From IMG/VR virus record IMGVR_UViG_3300042556_000418, positions 1 to 43,415 of that record: a stretch of DNA of 43,415 nucleotides; one strand, written 5' to 3'. The notes under the pieces were generated by a model. The model did not search any database. It was not told where the DNA came from and worked only from the letters and a program-made list of their open reading frames with translations. Every line of letters starts with the position of its first letter. The stretch's first letter is position 1. The stretch is from a virus. Made by a program: the position numbers and the translations under genes. Below, in pieces: positions 34,201 to 42,630 of the stretch.

Positions 34201-37200
34201 TTACACTGGATCTTGCACAAACTGCAGCCAGTTTATATCCTTAAACACTGTATAAGAGTATTCCCCAAGAACGACTGGTCGTTCATCATCTACAATAATT
34301 TTGTTTGTCCCAGTATAACTCTTATAAACATCTGAAGCATTTACACCATAATAACTGGTTTCTGATAGGATAAGAACCTTATTCCAGTTAAATGGCCCAG
34401 TATTCCAAAACTCCCAATCAAGTCCATATGATCCTAAAACTTTTACTCTGAACCATGGTCTTTCTGATACATTCTGAACTTCTTGAAGGTTTGTAGACTG
34501 GTAGTATGAAATGCTGTTAAATAATAATGGTCCAGTTAATCTTAGTGCCCCTTCAAAAAATGAAAAGTTAAGACTATCCGCAAAGTTAATCCCAAGGAAA
34601 CCCCACTCTTGAAGAGTCAATACTGGTTCTTTAACAAGTTTTCCATTCCAGTAAAAACTAATTCCATTCTGAACAAGACCTGTCTTTGCATCTATTGCAT
34701 AAATTTTTGCTCTTCTGCCTGTTGGGTCATTTGCAACCATGTAGAATTTTATGTACGAGTCTTTACTTTGTATTTCAAATATTTGTGTTGGAGCATACGG
34801 GAAGTAGTCTCCGTCAAATCTTACTGCCATTTGTGCTGCAATTACTTTAAAGCCACTATCCCTGCTTTCATTTACAGGAATTGCAAGTCCTCTATTGACA
34901 AGAGGATCGTATCTACCTTTTAATTGAATTCCGCTTGTTTTTGTTAAATATAGATATGGAGATGATCCAGTGTATATTGAAAAAGGATTATTCTTTTTAA
35001 AGTTATAATAAATTCCTGTCTTTGTATATGGATAAATAGATGTACCAAATCTTGTTCCGATAGGGCTGGCATCAGATTCATTAAGTGCCTGTGACGCATA
35101 AGAAAGTTTTTTAATTGATACATTGTTTGTTTCTGAATTTTTTACATTAATGTCTATATGTGTAACAATTGACAAGTCATTAAAATCTACACCTGTTGGA
35201 GGATATATAATCATGTTGTCAACAACTTCGTATTTGGTTGTCATCCAGTCTGGTCCTGGGATAAGCACTCCGTTTCTAGATGGTCTTTCTGTTTTTGTAA
35301 AATAAAGATAGGTTTGGTTTGCACCTAACTTTGTATATTGAAAAGTTACATATGATTTAACAATTGCTCCGTCAGTATCATATCGATAGTCTTTTGCTAT
35401 TTTATTTTTTAGGTCTTCATAATCGTTGTATCCAGTAAATAAGTAGTTGTCTAGGGATGTATATGTTCTTTGAACTGGAACTCCATACTCGCTTGCCAAA
35501 TCTGCATATGTCCAACTAACTGGTTCTGTTTCTATTGCTATAGTCTTTGATGGTATCGGGTAGTCTATATTAAACTGAATAAAATCAAGATCAAAATATT
35601 GGTCTCCTCTTCTATCAAGAACAGACTCGGCAAAATAAGTTAGTGGCAGTTGGTCTTCCCAGTATGCATTTGCTGACACTACAAGTTTGTATGTTTCAAA
35701 GATTGTTTCTGGTAAAAGAGTATAACTTGCAACATAGTCAGCAAGAAGATCTTCTTCAAGTATGACAACTCCTCCACCAGAAATTGCACCGTTTACAGTT
35801 TGTGTTCCAAGTACTGACTGAATTGAGGTAGTATCTAGTCCTCCGTCTACGTCTATCAATTGATTGTTTTGATAAATAGAAAAAAGGTCTTCATTCCATA
35901 TTGGCACTCCTATCTCATTAAACAATCCCCTTATTTTTTGAAAATTGTAGGGTGTGCACAATCCTATAGAATATATTTTTCCTGTAAAGGTTGACCCTCC
36001 ATCTTTGTTTCCACCAACGTACATTCTTAGATCTGATAAAGATCCAAAAAAGTCTGATGCCGAATTTCCAAATCTTGAAACAAATGCTGGGATATTGATT
36101 CCAACATCAACTAATTCTCCAGCCTCTCCAGGAAGCGGGGAATATATTGTTTGAGTAACTCCGTTATAATTTATTTTATATGATATTTGATTATTTAAAA
36201 GTTCTATTAAAAAATAATTATTTGTGTTTTCTTTTTCTATTCTAAAAAGTGTTTGAACAGAACTTGAAGTTTCTGGCAAACCAAACGATCCGTATATGGC
36301 TGAAATTGGGGTCTGCATAAAATCAAAATTCTTAAAGAAAAGACACCCAGACACCAAGTTCCAAGATGAGTTTGGCCTAAACGAAAAGAAATTTCTTCCT
36401 TCTGGTGGCTGAATTGCTTTACAATCTAAGAAGAGTTCTTTTTCTGTTTTTGATGATAAAATTATTTCTGGTAGCGGATTAGAAGAAACAGAAAGAGATC
36501 TGTTAATAAGAGATGTGTTGTCTGAAAACCCCTGATTCCAAGAACCAATTTTTGGATAGGAATAGTTTGATGTGTAGTCTGCAAACGAATAGTCAATAAA
36601 AACAGAAGTACCGCTATAAGATGTGTTTATGTTTTCTGGAATATCAACACCTTGTCCAAAAACAAATCTTCTTTTTGCAACTGGTGCCGATACAACGTAT
36701 GGATAAATACCAACACAGTCAATTTCTATAGGATAGATATCTTCATGTGCATAAAACCCTATCCAGTCTTGATCTTTTTCTCCGTCAAACATTGAAGGCA
36801 CAGGAAGATCTTCATTCAAATAATTTATAGAAATAACCTCTTGTCCATTAATTAGTAAAGAGGATACATTTTTTCCAACTCTTAGATGAACTAGCATTGG
36901 CCTTGTCCATTCACCAACGTAATAAGTCTTATACTGATCTCCTATTTTTAATCCAATAGATGGACCATCTACATAGATTCCATCGTTTGATGCAATAGGG
37001 CCGATAATTCTTTTCCTGTCGTTACTATAAGAATTTATTCTAAGCCAAGTCTCTAATGTGTATTGCTTAAACTTTCCAGCCTCGTTTAAAAGCCCAACCC
37101 CAGGAATTATTAATGAAGGATTTTCTCCATTTGGATATAATGTAGTTAGTCCCGAAGTTCCGTAAACCATCGGAATACCTGAATTTTTTGCTTTTAGCAT

Positions 37201-37911
37201 ATAGTCTGAAACTAAATAGTAGGCATTTAATTCTTGTAGACCGTAGCACTTAGCCACAACACCTTTTTGTGGTGCTATTGCTATTGTAGATGGTATATCT
37301 ATAGGCTCAATGCCAAGAGATGTAGATGCAAACTCTTCTGACCACTGACCAAAACTTATTCCGTTTACCAAAAACACGTCTTCTATTTCTGACCCACCGA
37401 GAAAGTTAATCTTAAAAACTAATCTTATATTTGTACTATCTGGAGGGGTATCAAATGTTCCTGAAACAAAGGTCCATAGGCTGTTTATAACTGTGTCATA
37501 ATTTTTTAAATGAGTTATATTAAGTCCACTTGTGGTGTCTTGATATTGGTATCCAATTTCAATACCAGCAAGATATTTGCTTTCAGAATAGAAATAACCT
37601 CCTATAGAAAAAGTCTTTAAAAACTTATTAAGCGTCTGAATATTAACAATGTCATCACTTACTACAGTTACAGATGCAAACTCATCGCTTGTTGGTGTAG
37701 CAGTTATTTTTCCTACATAACTATTTATAAATGGTTCATCTATTGATTCAGGATAGGCCTCATATGTACCGCCCTCTATTTCCCAATTTATCAAATTTCT
37801 TTGATATTCCTCAATTAAAGAAACATAGTCTGCTTTGTCATCCAATGCCCATAGGCCAGTCGGATGCTCAGCAAAGACTTTTTCGGCATATAGGTTTGAT
37901 GGATTAGACAT
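34201..37911 (-). CDS. large structural protein with LamG-like segments
   Basis: A 1,236-residue probable virion protein, perhaps a fibre or surface adhesin. It opens with HPTGLWALDD (about 15-24), a common start of LamG-type proteins. Sandwich-like segments lie near 280-410 (YTLETWLRINSYSNDRKRII, then VSSLLINGQEVI), 545-660 (TLFRIEKENTNNYFLIEL, then FTGKIYSIGL) and 1045-1145 (YIKFYMVANDPTG). Such modules bind glycans. No signal peptide, membrane segment or catalytic motif was found. It lies far from the tail-fibre genes, between the reductase and the portal. The ATG at 37911 has no Shine-Dalgarno; TGGTAAAAT ends 9 nt before it. Confidence 0.7.
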   Translation of the reverse strand: MSNPSNLYAEKVFAEHPTGLWALDDKADYVSLIEEYQRNLINWEIEGGTYEAYPESIDEPFINSYVGKITATPTSDEFASVTVVSDDIVNIQTLNKFLKTFSIGGYFYSESKYLAGIEIGYQYQDTTSGLNITHLKNYDTVINSLWTFVSGTFDTPPDSTNIRLVFKINFLGGSEIEDVFLVNGISFGQWSEEFASTSLGIEPIDIPSTIAIAPQKGVVAKCYGLQELNAYYLVSDYMLKAKNSGIPMVYGTSGLTTLYPNGENPSLIIPGVGLLNEAGKFKQYTLETWLRINSYSNDRKRIIGPIASNDGIYVDGPSIGLKIGDQYKTYYVGEWTRPMLVHLRVGKNVSSLLINGQEVISINYLNEDLPVPSMFDGEKDQDWIGFYAHEDIYPIEIDCVGIYPYVVSAPVAKRRFVFGQGVDIPENINTSYSGTSVFIDYSFADYTSNYSYPKIGSWNQGFSDNTSLINRSLSVSSNPLPEIILSSKTEKELFLDCKAIQPPEGRNFFSFRPNSSWNLVSGCLFFKNFDFMQTPISAIYGSFGLPETSSSVQTLFRIEKENTNNYFLIELLNNQISYKINYNGVTQTIYSPLPGEAGELVDVGINIPAFVSRFGNSASDFFGSLSDLRMYVGGNKDGGSTFTGKIYSIGLCTPYNFQKIRGLFNEIGVPIWNEDLFSIYQNNQLIDVDGGLDTTSIQSVLGTQTVNGAISGGGVVILEEDLLADYVASYTLLPETIFETYKLVVSANAYWEDQLPLTYFAESVLDRRGDQYFDLDFIQFNIDYPIPSKTIAIETEPVSWTYADLASEYGVPVQRTYTSLDNYLFTGYNDYEDLKNKIAKDYRYDTDGAIVKSYVTFQYTKLGANQTYLYFTKTERPSRNGVLIPGPDWMTTKYEVVDNMIIYPPTGVDFNDLSIVTHIDINVKNSETNNVSIKKLSYASQALNESDASPIGTRFGTSIYPYTKTGIYYNFKKNNPFSIYTGSSPYLYLTKTSGIQLKGRYDPLVNRGLAIPVNESRDSGFKVIAAQMAVRFDGDYFPYAPTQIFEIQSKDSYIKFYMVANDPTGRRAKIYAIDAKTGLVQNGISFYWNGKLVKEPVLTLQEWGFLGINFADSLNFSFFEGALRLTGPLLFNSISYYQSTNLQEVQNVSERPWFRVKVLGSYGLDWEFWNTGPFNWNKVLILSETSYYGVNASDVYKSYTGTNKIIVDDERPVVLGEYSYTVFKDINWLQFVQDPV

Positions 37912-37920
37912 TATGAGTCT

Positions 37921-37929
37921 ATTTTACCA
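37921..37929 (-). promoter_or_regulatory. extended -10 promoter before the LamG-like structural gene
   Basis: TGGTAAAAT on the minus strand (TAAAAT 37921-37926, TGG 37927-37929) ends 9 nt before the ATG at 37911, giving a leader of only about 2-3 nt. It lies in the 25-nt gap after the reductase gene. There is no Shine-Dalgarno. Confidence 0.45.
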
Positions 37930-37936
37930 CAGAAGA

Positions 37937-39970
37937 CTACTTGTTTATTTTTATTTCACAATAGTCTGTGGTGCAGTACATCTCTCCTTGAGCCTCAAGA
38001 TTTTCTGCTCCATCATAAATAGCAGCAAAGTCAATGTGCTTCAACTTGCCGATATATGACTCATATTGCTCTTCAGTAATTTGAGTATATGGCTGTTGTG
38101 GGTATGTGTGATTTCCCATTGGAAGAAATGATACTGCCTTTAGTTGTCCCTCGTACATATGTAATGCTGGTACAACATGCTTTGACTCTGTTTCCTTGTC
38201 AAATGAAAGTGTTACAGAAACACCGTTATCAGACCAATACTTCTGAGCAGTTGCAGCAAGGGCAATCTTTTCAAATAGAGTTACATCCTTTTCAGATCTT
38301 GGATGACCCGACTTGATTGGGAAGTAAACTACTGATGTGTTTGCTGACACTACGTCATCTTCAATTGTGTACCCCGCTGCTTTGAACAAGTGCATCATTG
38401 GATCTGTATTTCCAAATCGAACTGCACGAAGGAAGAAGTTTCCTCCAGGTCCCCAATGAACTCCAGGAGTTGCACCAGAAAGAATTGAAACTGATCCTGA
38501 TGGCTTAACTGTTGTTACACGAATTGATTCACGAACACATAGCCATTCTGAATACTGGTGGTCATAGTGACGGATCTTGTTGTATCCTTCATCCATCCAC
38601 TCACGAACAATTGGCAGACCCTTTTGATCTGCAAAGGATGCAATGCCTGTAAGTGATGTACCAATACGACGGTTACGTTGCATAATACCGTTTGTTTGTG
38701 GCCAGTGTGTTGGAACAAGTGTTACAGTCTTTCCATATAGGTATGCAAACTTAAGGGTACGCAGGAAGTCCTCCTTAGATTCATGACGATTCAAGTGCAC
38801 TTCTACAAGTGTACATAATTCGTACGATTCTAATGGCTGCTCCGCACATGGGTTAAATCCCATCACACGATAATCCTTACCGTCTGGCGCATCCTTTAGT
38901 CTTCCATAATTACGAGCAACATCAAGCCAGATAAACCCTGGTTCTCCGTTTTCAGTAATTAAATCTACATAGTCTTCATACTTTGTTCCGACCTCTGCTG
39001 AAATAGAATTGTTAGACATCCAAGCCCAACCTGGATTCTCTGGATCAAATGAGTTACGCTCTGGAAATAGTTCTGAATTCTTTAGATTCATAAATGTTTC
39101 ATCCCCTGCATTTCCCAAAGCAAGTGTTGCTGATCTACGAACATTGCCTGATACTACGCAAGTACCAATGAGGTTTACAAGGTCTACAATAGCACGAGAA
39201 TCTAGTGTTTCCCCGCCTCTGGAGCCGATTACACGGTCTATTTGGTCGTGCAACTTGATAAGAGGTGCAGGTCCTGATGCAACGCCTCCAAAGCCCTTGA
39301 TAGGGGCTCCAAGAGGTCTGATCAAATCATAATTAAACTTCTGAATACTCTGGTTTGCTCTAAGGTATGAGTTGACTAGAAGTCTAACTGACTCTACCCA
39401 TCCTTCACGAGTGTCTGGAATTTCGAACACTTGTTCTGGTTCTGTTGGGGTATAGATTGAAAAATTCTTATCCTGTCCCACTGTGTCAAACCCTACACCA
39501 ATACCAAGCATAAGAGCATCCATAACCCAAGCAAACAAGGCTCCTGGATCATTCTTGTCAAGGTCCTTGGTAGAAACCATTGCACAGTTTTGTAGTGCTG
39601 CAGAATTCTTCTTCTCCATAGTCATAGGAGTTCCAAATGCCCACATGCCTCGTCCTGGCGGTGTCCACTTCAATTCAAACATTCTTTGGAATGCTTCTTG
39701 TGCAGACTTCTGAGCCTTGTAGTCGTTCCATGGCAGGCGGTTTTCTTTAGCATGGTTCTTTTGAACTGAATACATACCCTCGATTACTCGACGACAAACT
39801 TCATGCCATCTCTCTTTAGTTCCATCTTCCTTCATACGAGAGTAAGTACGAATAAAAGTAATTTCTCCAAGTGAGTTTTCTGCTGCATCCTTAAACCCAA
39901 ATGGGCTTTCTTGGCTCTTGTACTTTTCTACGAAGTCCTCTGGAAGTTTAAAACTAAAAAAATCTGACAT
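37937..39970 (-). CDS. nrdJ: class II (adenosylcobalamin-dependent) ribonucleotide reductase, monomeric type
   Basis: Reduces ribonucleotides to deoxyribonucleotides for phage DNA synthesis and needs coenzyme B12 from the host. At 677 residues it resembles the monomeric Lactobacillus leichmannii type. Visible residues are Cys129 in LQNCAMVST (reducible pair), FNPCAEQPLESYELC with Cys375 (radical site), Glu377 and Cys386 (second of the pair), and the C-terminal shuttle pair Cys666/Cys671 in CTTDYC. Spacings (11 and 5) equal those of the reference enzyme. The ATG at 39970 has AAAGGA 8 nt upstream and a TGCTATACT promoter. No class I subunits are seen nearby. Confidence 0.95.
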   Translation of the reverse strand: MSDFFSFKLPEDFVEKYKSQESPFGFKDAAENSLGEITFIRTYSRMKEDGTKERWHEVCRRVIEGMYSVQKNHAKENRLPWNDYKAQKSAQEAFQRMFELKWTPPGRGMWAFGTPMTMEKKNSAALQNCAMVSTKDLDKNDPGALFAWVMDALMLGIGVGFDTVGQDKNFSIYTPTEPEQVFEIPDTREGWVESVRLLVNSYLRANQSIQKFNYDLIRPLGAPIKGFGGVASGPAPLIKLHDQIDRVIGSRGGETLDSRAIVDLVNLIGTCVVSGNVRRSATLALGNAGDETFMNLKNSELFPERNSFDPENPGWAWMSNNSISAEVGTKYEDYVDLITENGEPGFIWLDVARNYGRLKDAPDGKDYRVMGFNPCAEQPLESYELCTLVEVHLNRHESKEDFLRTLKFAYLYGKTVTLVPTHWPQTNGIMQRNRRIGTSLTGIASFADQKGLPIVREWMDEGYNKIRHYDHQYSEWLCVRESIRVTTVKPSGSVSILSGATPGVHWGPGGNFFLRAVRFGNTDPMMHLFKAAGYTIEDDVVSANTSVVYFPIKSGHPRSEKDVTLFEKIALAATAQKYWSDNGVSVTLSFDKETESKHVVPALHMYEGQLKAVSFLPMGNHTYPQQPYTQITEEQYESYIGKLKHIDFAAIYDGAENLEAQGEMYCTTDYCEIKINK

Positions 39971-40004
39971 GTGTATCGTCCTTTCAAAAACGGATTAAGA
40001 CTTA

Positions 40005-40013
40005 AGTATAGCA
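40005..40013 (-). promoter_or_regulatory. extended -10 promoter for ribonucleotide reductase
   Basis: TGCTATACT on the minus strand (TATACT 40005-40010, TGC 40011-40013), with TTTTGC at the -35 distance (17 nt spacer). The leader is about 28 nt and carries an AAAGGA Shine-Dalgarno. It lies directly after the terminator-like hairpin of the dehydrogenase gene. Confidence 0.5.
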
Positions 40014-40021
40014 GAGTTTTA

Positions 40022-40061
40022 TAAAAAGCAAAACTCTCCCCTAAATAACAGGTTGAGAGTT
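40022..40061 (-). terminator. terminator-like hairpin after accessory island
   Basis: The minus strand pairs AACTCTC (40055-40061) with GAGAGTT (40032-40038), with an additional inner CC/GG, and is followed by TTTGCTTTTT. It comes soon after the dehydrogenase stop codon at 40067 and separates the island from the reductase. Confidence 0.6.
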
Positions 40062-40066
40062 AAAAA

Positions 40067-40747
40067 TTATTTACCGCTAAGTATATGATTTATCTCTATA
40101 TGGTTTATGTTAACATGTTTAGGCAGACTTGCTACCCATCTTATAGACTCAGCCATATCTTCGGCAGTTATAGCAATGTCTCTTTTTTCTTTTTGCGTAT
40201 CAATTGTTCCTGGACAAATTTCAGTAACTTTAATTCCATACTCTGGAAACTCTAGCCTCATCGTATCAACAAGTGCCATCATCCCTCTTTTAGCGTTTGT
40301 GTAATTACCGCCAGACCTGTATGGATACTTTCCACCAAGAGAACTAATAAATATTATAGTAGCAGAGTCTGACTTTTTCATACATGGAACAAAGAGTTGA
40401 GATAGATACATTGGACCAGAAACATTTATATCATATGCTCTTCTAAAATTATCCATAGTCTCATTTATAATGCTAGTTGGGCCAGAGCCTCCTCCTGCGT
40501 TATTGACCAAAAGATCTAAGGTTATATCTTTGTATTGATCATAAAACCTTTTTAGTTCGTTATCATTTGTAATGTCCATTTGATAAACTTCTACATTATC
40601 CCCAACTAAATCTGAAACTTTAGACAGATCTCTTGAAACAGCAATAACTTTATATCCATTTTCAGATAAAAGTTTTACAGTTGCATATCCAACACCTTTG
40701 CTGGCTCCTGTAACAATTGCTGTCTTATTGTTTATAGAGTGTCCCAT
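40067..40747 (-). CDS. short-chain dehydrogenase/reductase (SDR)
   Basis: A 226-residue NAD(P)-dependent oxidoreductase of the classical SDR family. Visible are TGASKGVG (13-20, cofactor glycines), NNAGG (82-86), IISS-type SSLGG with Ser135/136, and YTNAK with Tyr149 and Lys153, so the catalytic triad is intact. The cofactor helix follows with AVSRD (36-40); Arg39 suggests NADPH preference. The substrate is unknown; sugar or polyketide-like carbonyls are typical for the family. The gene overlaps the methyltransferase by 16 nt and is the last in the island. It is not a usual structural or replication gene, so it is probably acquired from a host. Confidence 0.9.
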   Translation of the reverse strand: MGHSINNKTAIVTGASKGVGYATVKLLSENGYKVIAVSRDLSKVSDLVGDNVEVYQMDITNDNELKRFYDQYKDITLDLLVNNAGGGSGPTSIINETMDNFRRAYDINVSGPMYLSQLFVPCMKKSDSATIIFISSLGGKYPYRSGGNYTNAKRGMMALVDTMRLEFPEYGIKVTEICPGTIDTQKEKRDIAITAEDMAESIRWVASLPKHVNINHIEINHILSGK

Positions 40748-41325
40748 TTAAAATACTCTCTATATTTCTCTAAACCGATTGCTGTTGGATCTACCCACCA
40801 GTCTTCGTGTATTTGTCTAACAACTAAAGAATATCCTAGCGAATCAAGAATCTCTCTTTGTGCATCACGCATTGCTGTATTTCTCCAGTACATGTTCGAA
40901 TCATGTTCAAAAGTTATAACTGTAAATCTGTACTTGTTTAATGGTACAGCAATTAGTCCGTGCAAAGTTGTATAATGATTTCCTGCAGGTCTGCCATTCA
41001 TTTGATATCCAGCATCTATGTCTACTTGAAGATAATCTATCTGGTTTGGAAAGTTGTTTTCTTCAAAGTATTTGATATAGTCAAACTTTGTGGCATCGCC
41101 AAGGATGCATGGATTTTTTCTGTTTTCAGAAACTTCTTTGTGTAGTTCTGGAACTATCTCAAAAGAAACGCCATTCCAGTCAAACTCATTTTCAAGTCTG
41201 TAGGTGTTACTTCCATTCTTTGAATGGGCAGCACCTAGTTCTACATAATATCCTTCTTTTTTGTTATCAAGAAGATCTAAAACGAACTGTTCTTGTTCGC
41301 TAAAGTTTTGATAGCCAGTTGACAT
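40732..41325 (-). CDS. FkbM-like SAM-dependent methyltransferase
   Basis: A 197-residue probable O-methyltransferase. YYVELGAAHSKNGSNTYRLE (about 27-46) is the SAM-binding loop with the NTYxLE turn seen in FkbM-type enzymes, followed by WNGVSFEIVPEL and a later DYLQVDID acidic loop. The start is placed at the ATG at 41325, one base after the previous stop; a GTG at 41364 would give 210 residues but overlaps the dioxygenase by 38 nt. FkbM enzymes often methylate sugars, so the product could act on glycans of the virion or host envelope. This is inferred; DNA is not a known substrate. Confidence 0.8.
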   Translation of the reverse strand: MSTGYQNFSEQEQFVLDLLDNKKEGYYVELGAAHSKNGSNTYRLENEFDWNGVSFEIVPELHKEVSENRKNPCILGDATKFDYIKYFEENNFPNQIDYLQVDIDAGYQMNGRPAGNHYTTLHGLIAVPLNKYRFTVITFEHDSNMYWRNTAMRDAQREILDSLGYSLVVRQIHEDWWVDPTAIGLEKYREYFKWDTL

Positions 41326-41326
41326 A

Positions 41327-41956
41327 TTAGTGAATCCAGTGTTGTGGTACCATGATCTTTTCACCGCTTTTTACTAGATGTGCAGTGTGGTGATATGGTG
41401 GTGATGGAGGAAACACGATAATGCTTCCAGCCTTTGGCTTAACAGCAAATGTATAATTTCCATTTTTTTCTGCTTCAGCAAAGTCTGATTCTGGGCTTGC
41501 ATTTTGCAAAACACCATCTGGTGAAGCAATAGTAAAGGATATCTCTCCGCCTTCGTAATCATCGTTTAGATACATGACAAAAGAAACTTTTAGTCTTTCG
41601 TCTCCTTCTTGCTGATCAAAGTGAGCGCCCATGTAGGTGCCTGCTTGATATTTCTTAATTGGATACTGTGGAAATAACTTTGGCTCATCTGTAATACCTT
41701 GTGCTTTAGCATAGTCTCTTGCTACATCGTCAAATGCTTTTTGCAATGTATCATAGATGTATTTGTTTTTTTCGTCTGTCTCTGCCGTTAAAGCAATGGT
41801 CTTATCTGTTCCATAGACATAGTGCTGTCCGCTACAAGCCATCCATTCGCCCCAAGGGTCGTTGTTGTCATTTTCAATAGCGTCAACAAGTTTCTTTGGA
41901 TCTTCAATTACATCTGTGTAATAGTAAACCTTTTCTTCAAGTATTTCTTTATTCAT
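41327..41956 (-). CDS. 2-oxoglutarate/Fe(II) dioxygenase, prolyl-4-hydroxylase-like
   Basis: A 209-residue probable hydroxylase. The iron-binding triad is visible: His112-x-Asp114 in GAHFDQ and His190 in YHHTAHLV. Lys200 replaces the usual Arg as 2-oxoglutarate anchor, as in prolyl 4-hydroxylases. The double-stranded beta-helix text VMYLNDDYEGGEIS is shared with the two upstream relatives. The ATG at 41956 has AAGGAG upstream. The substrate is unknown; a protein, sugar or small molecule is possible. Confidence 0.88.
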   Translation of the reverse strand: MNKEILEEKVYYYTDVIEDPKKLVDAIENDNNDPWGEWMACSGQHYVYGTDKTIALTAETDEKNKYIYDTLQKAFDDVARDYAKAQGITDEPKLFPQYPIKKYQAGTYMGAHFDQQEGDERLKVSFVMYLNDDYEGGEISFTIASPDGVLQNASPESDFAEAEKNGNYTFAVKPKAGSIIVFPPSPPYHHTAHLVKSGEKIMVPQHWIH

Positions 41957-41967
41957 AGTTGATCTCC

Positions 41968-42630
41968 TTAGTATTTTTTTTCTTTATAAAAACCTGAAAT
42001 TTTTATAAACCCTACTGTGACGTACCTTATAGGACCTTCTCCTACAAACCTTACTCCATGCTCATATTCTTCGTTTCCTGGAAAAATAAGCAATGTTCCT
42101 GGTTTTGGCCTCAAGTCTGAATTTTCTTTATTATTGAAGAACAAAGTCCCATCCTTGTAGTCATCGTTTATGTACAGTATAGCAGCATATTTAATTGATG
42201 GGTCGGTAACCTGATCTGTATGTGCTTTTAGTTCTACCCCTGGCTGCATTCTTTGTAATGTTCCAAATCCCGCAAGTTCTAGGCTAGGATCTGAAATCCT
42301 AAGAAGGTCTCCAAGTCTTTTTTGCAAAATACGACTAATTTCTTCTTCTGTAATGTTTAAATTTTTATCTTCCCAGCCACGAGTAATCTCAAATTTTCCT
42401 TCTGCAACAAGGTTATCCACATCATCTCTGCCAAACTTTTCCATACAGAATCTAGCAAGATTTTTTGTATACTCTATAGCCCAATCTTCATTTGGAGTTG
42501 TTTCAATTATTTCTAAAATAGTGTCCAACTCTTCTGGTTGCAAAAAATCTTTTACAAACAAAATTTGGTCATGAAAAACCTCAGTATTGTATCCAGCATC
42601 ATCAAACTGCTTTTTTAAAAAAACTTCCAC
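41968..42630 (-). CDS. 2-oxoglutarate/Fe(II) dioxygenase, second copy
   Basis: A 220-residue homologue of its neighbours. His137-x-Asp139 in KAHTDQ, His191 in YEHGV and Arg202 in IRYVTVGF form the complete metal and co-substrate site. AAILYINDDYKDGTLFF is the common strand pair. Its first 60 residues differ from the other two copies, which suggests a different substrate. It uses a GTG start right after the TAA of the upstream dioxygenase, with GGAGG 8 nt before it, so the pair is probably co-translated. Low identity to its neighbours suggests old duplication or separate gain, not a recent copy. Confidence 0.9.
   Translation of the reverse strand: MEVFLKKQFDDAGYNTEVFHDQILFVKDFLQPEELDTILEIIETTPNEDWAIEYTKNLARFCMEKFGRDDVDNLVAEGKFEITRGWEDKNLNITEEEISRILQKRLGDLLRISDPSLELAGFGTLQRMQPGVELKAHTDQVTDPSIKYAAILYINDDYKDGTLFFNNKENSDLRPKPGTLLIFPGNEEYEHGVRFVGEGPIRYVTVGFIKISGFYKEKKY

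Noticed and set aside
41326-41364. GTG start for the methyltransferase (13 more codons)
   Set aside because: It would overlap the dioxygenase gene by 38 nt, and the extra residues precede the domain. The ATG right after the stop is more economical.
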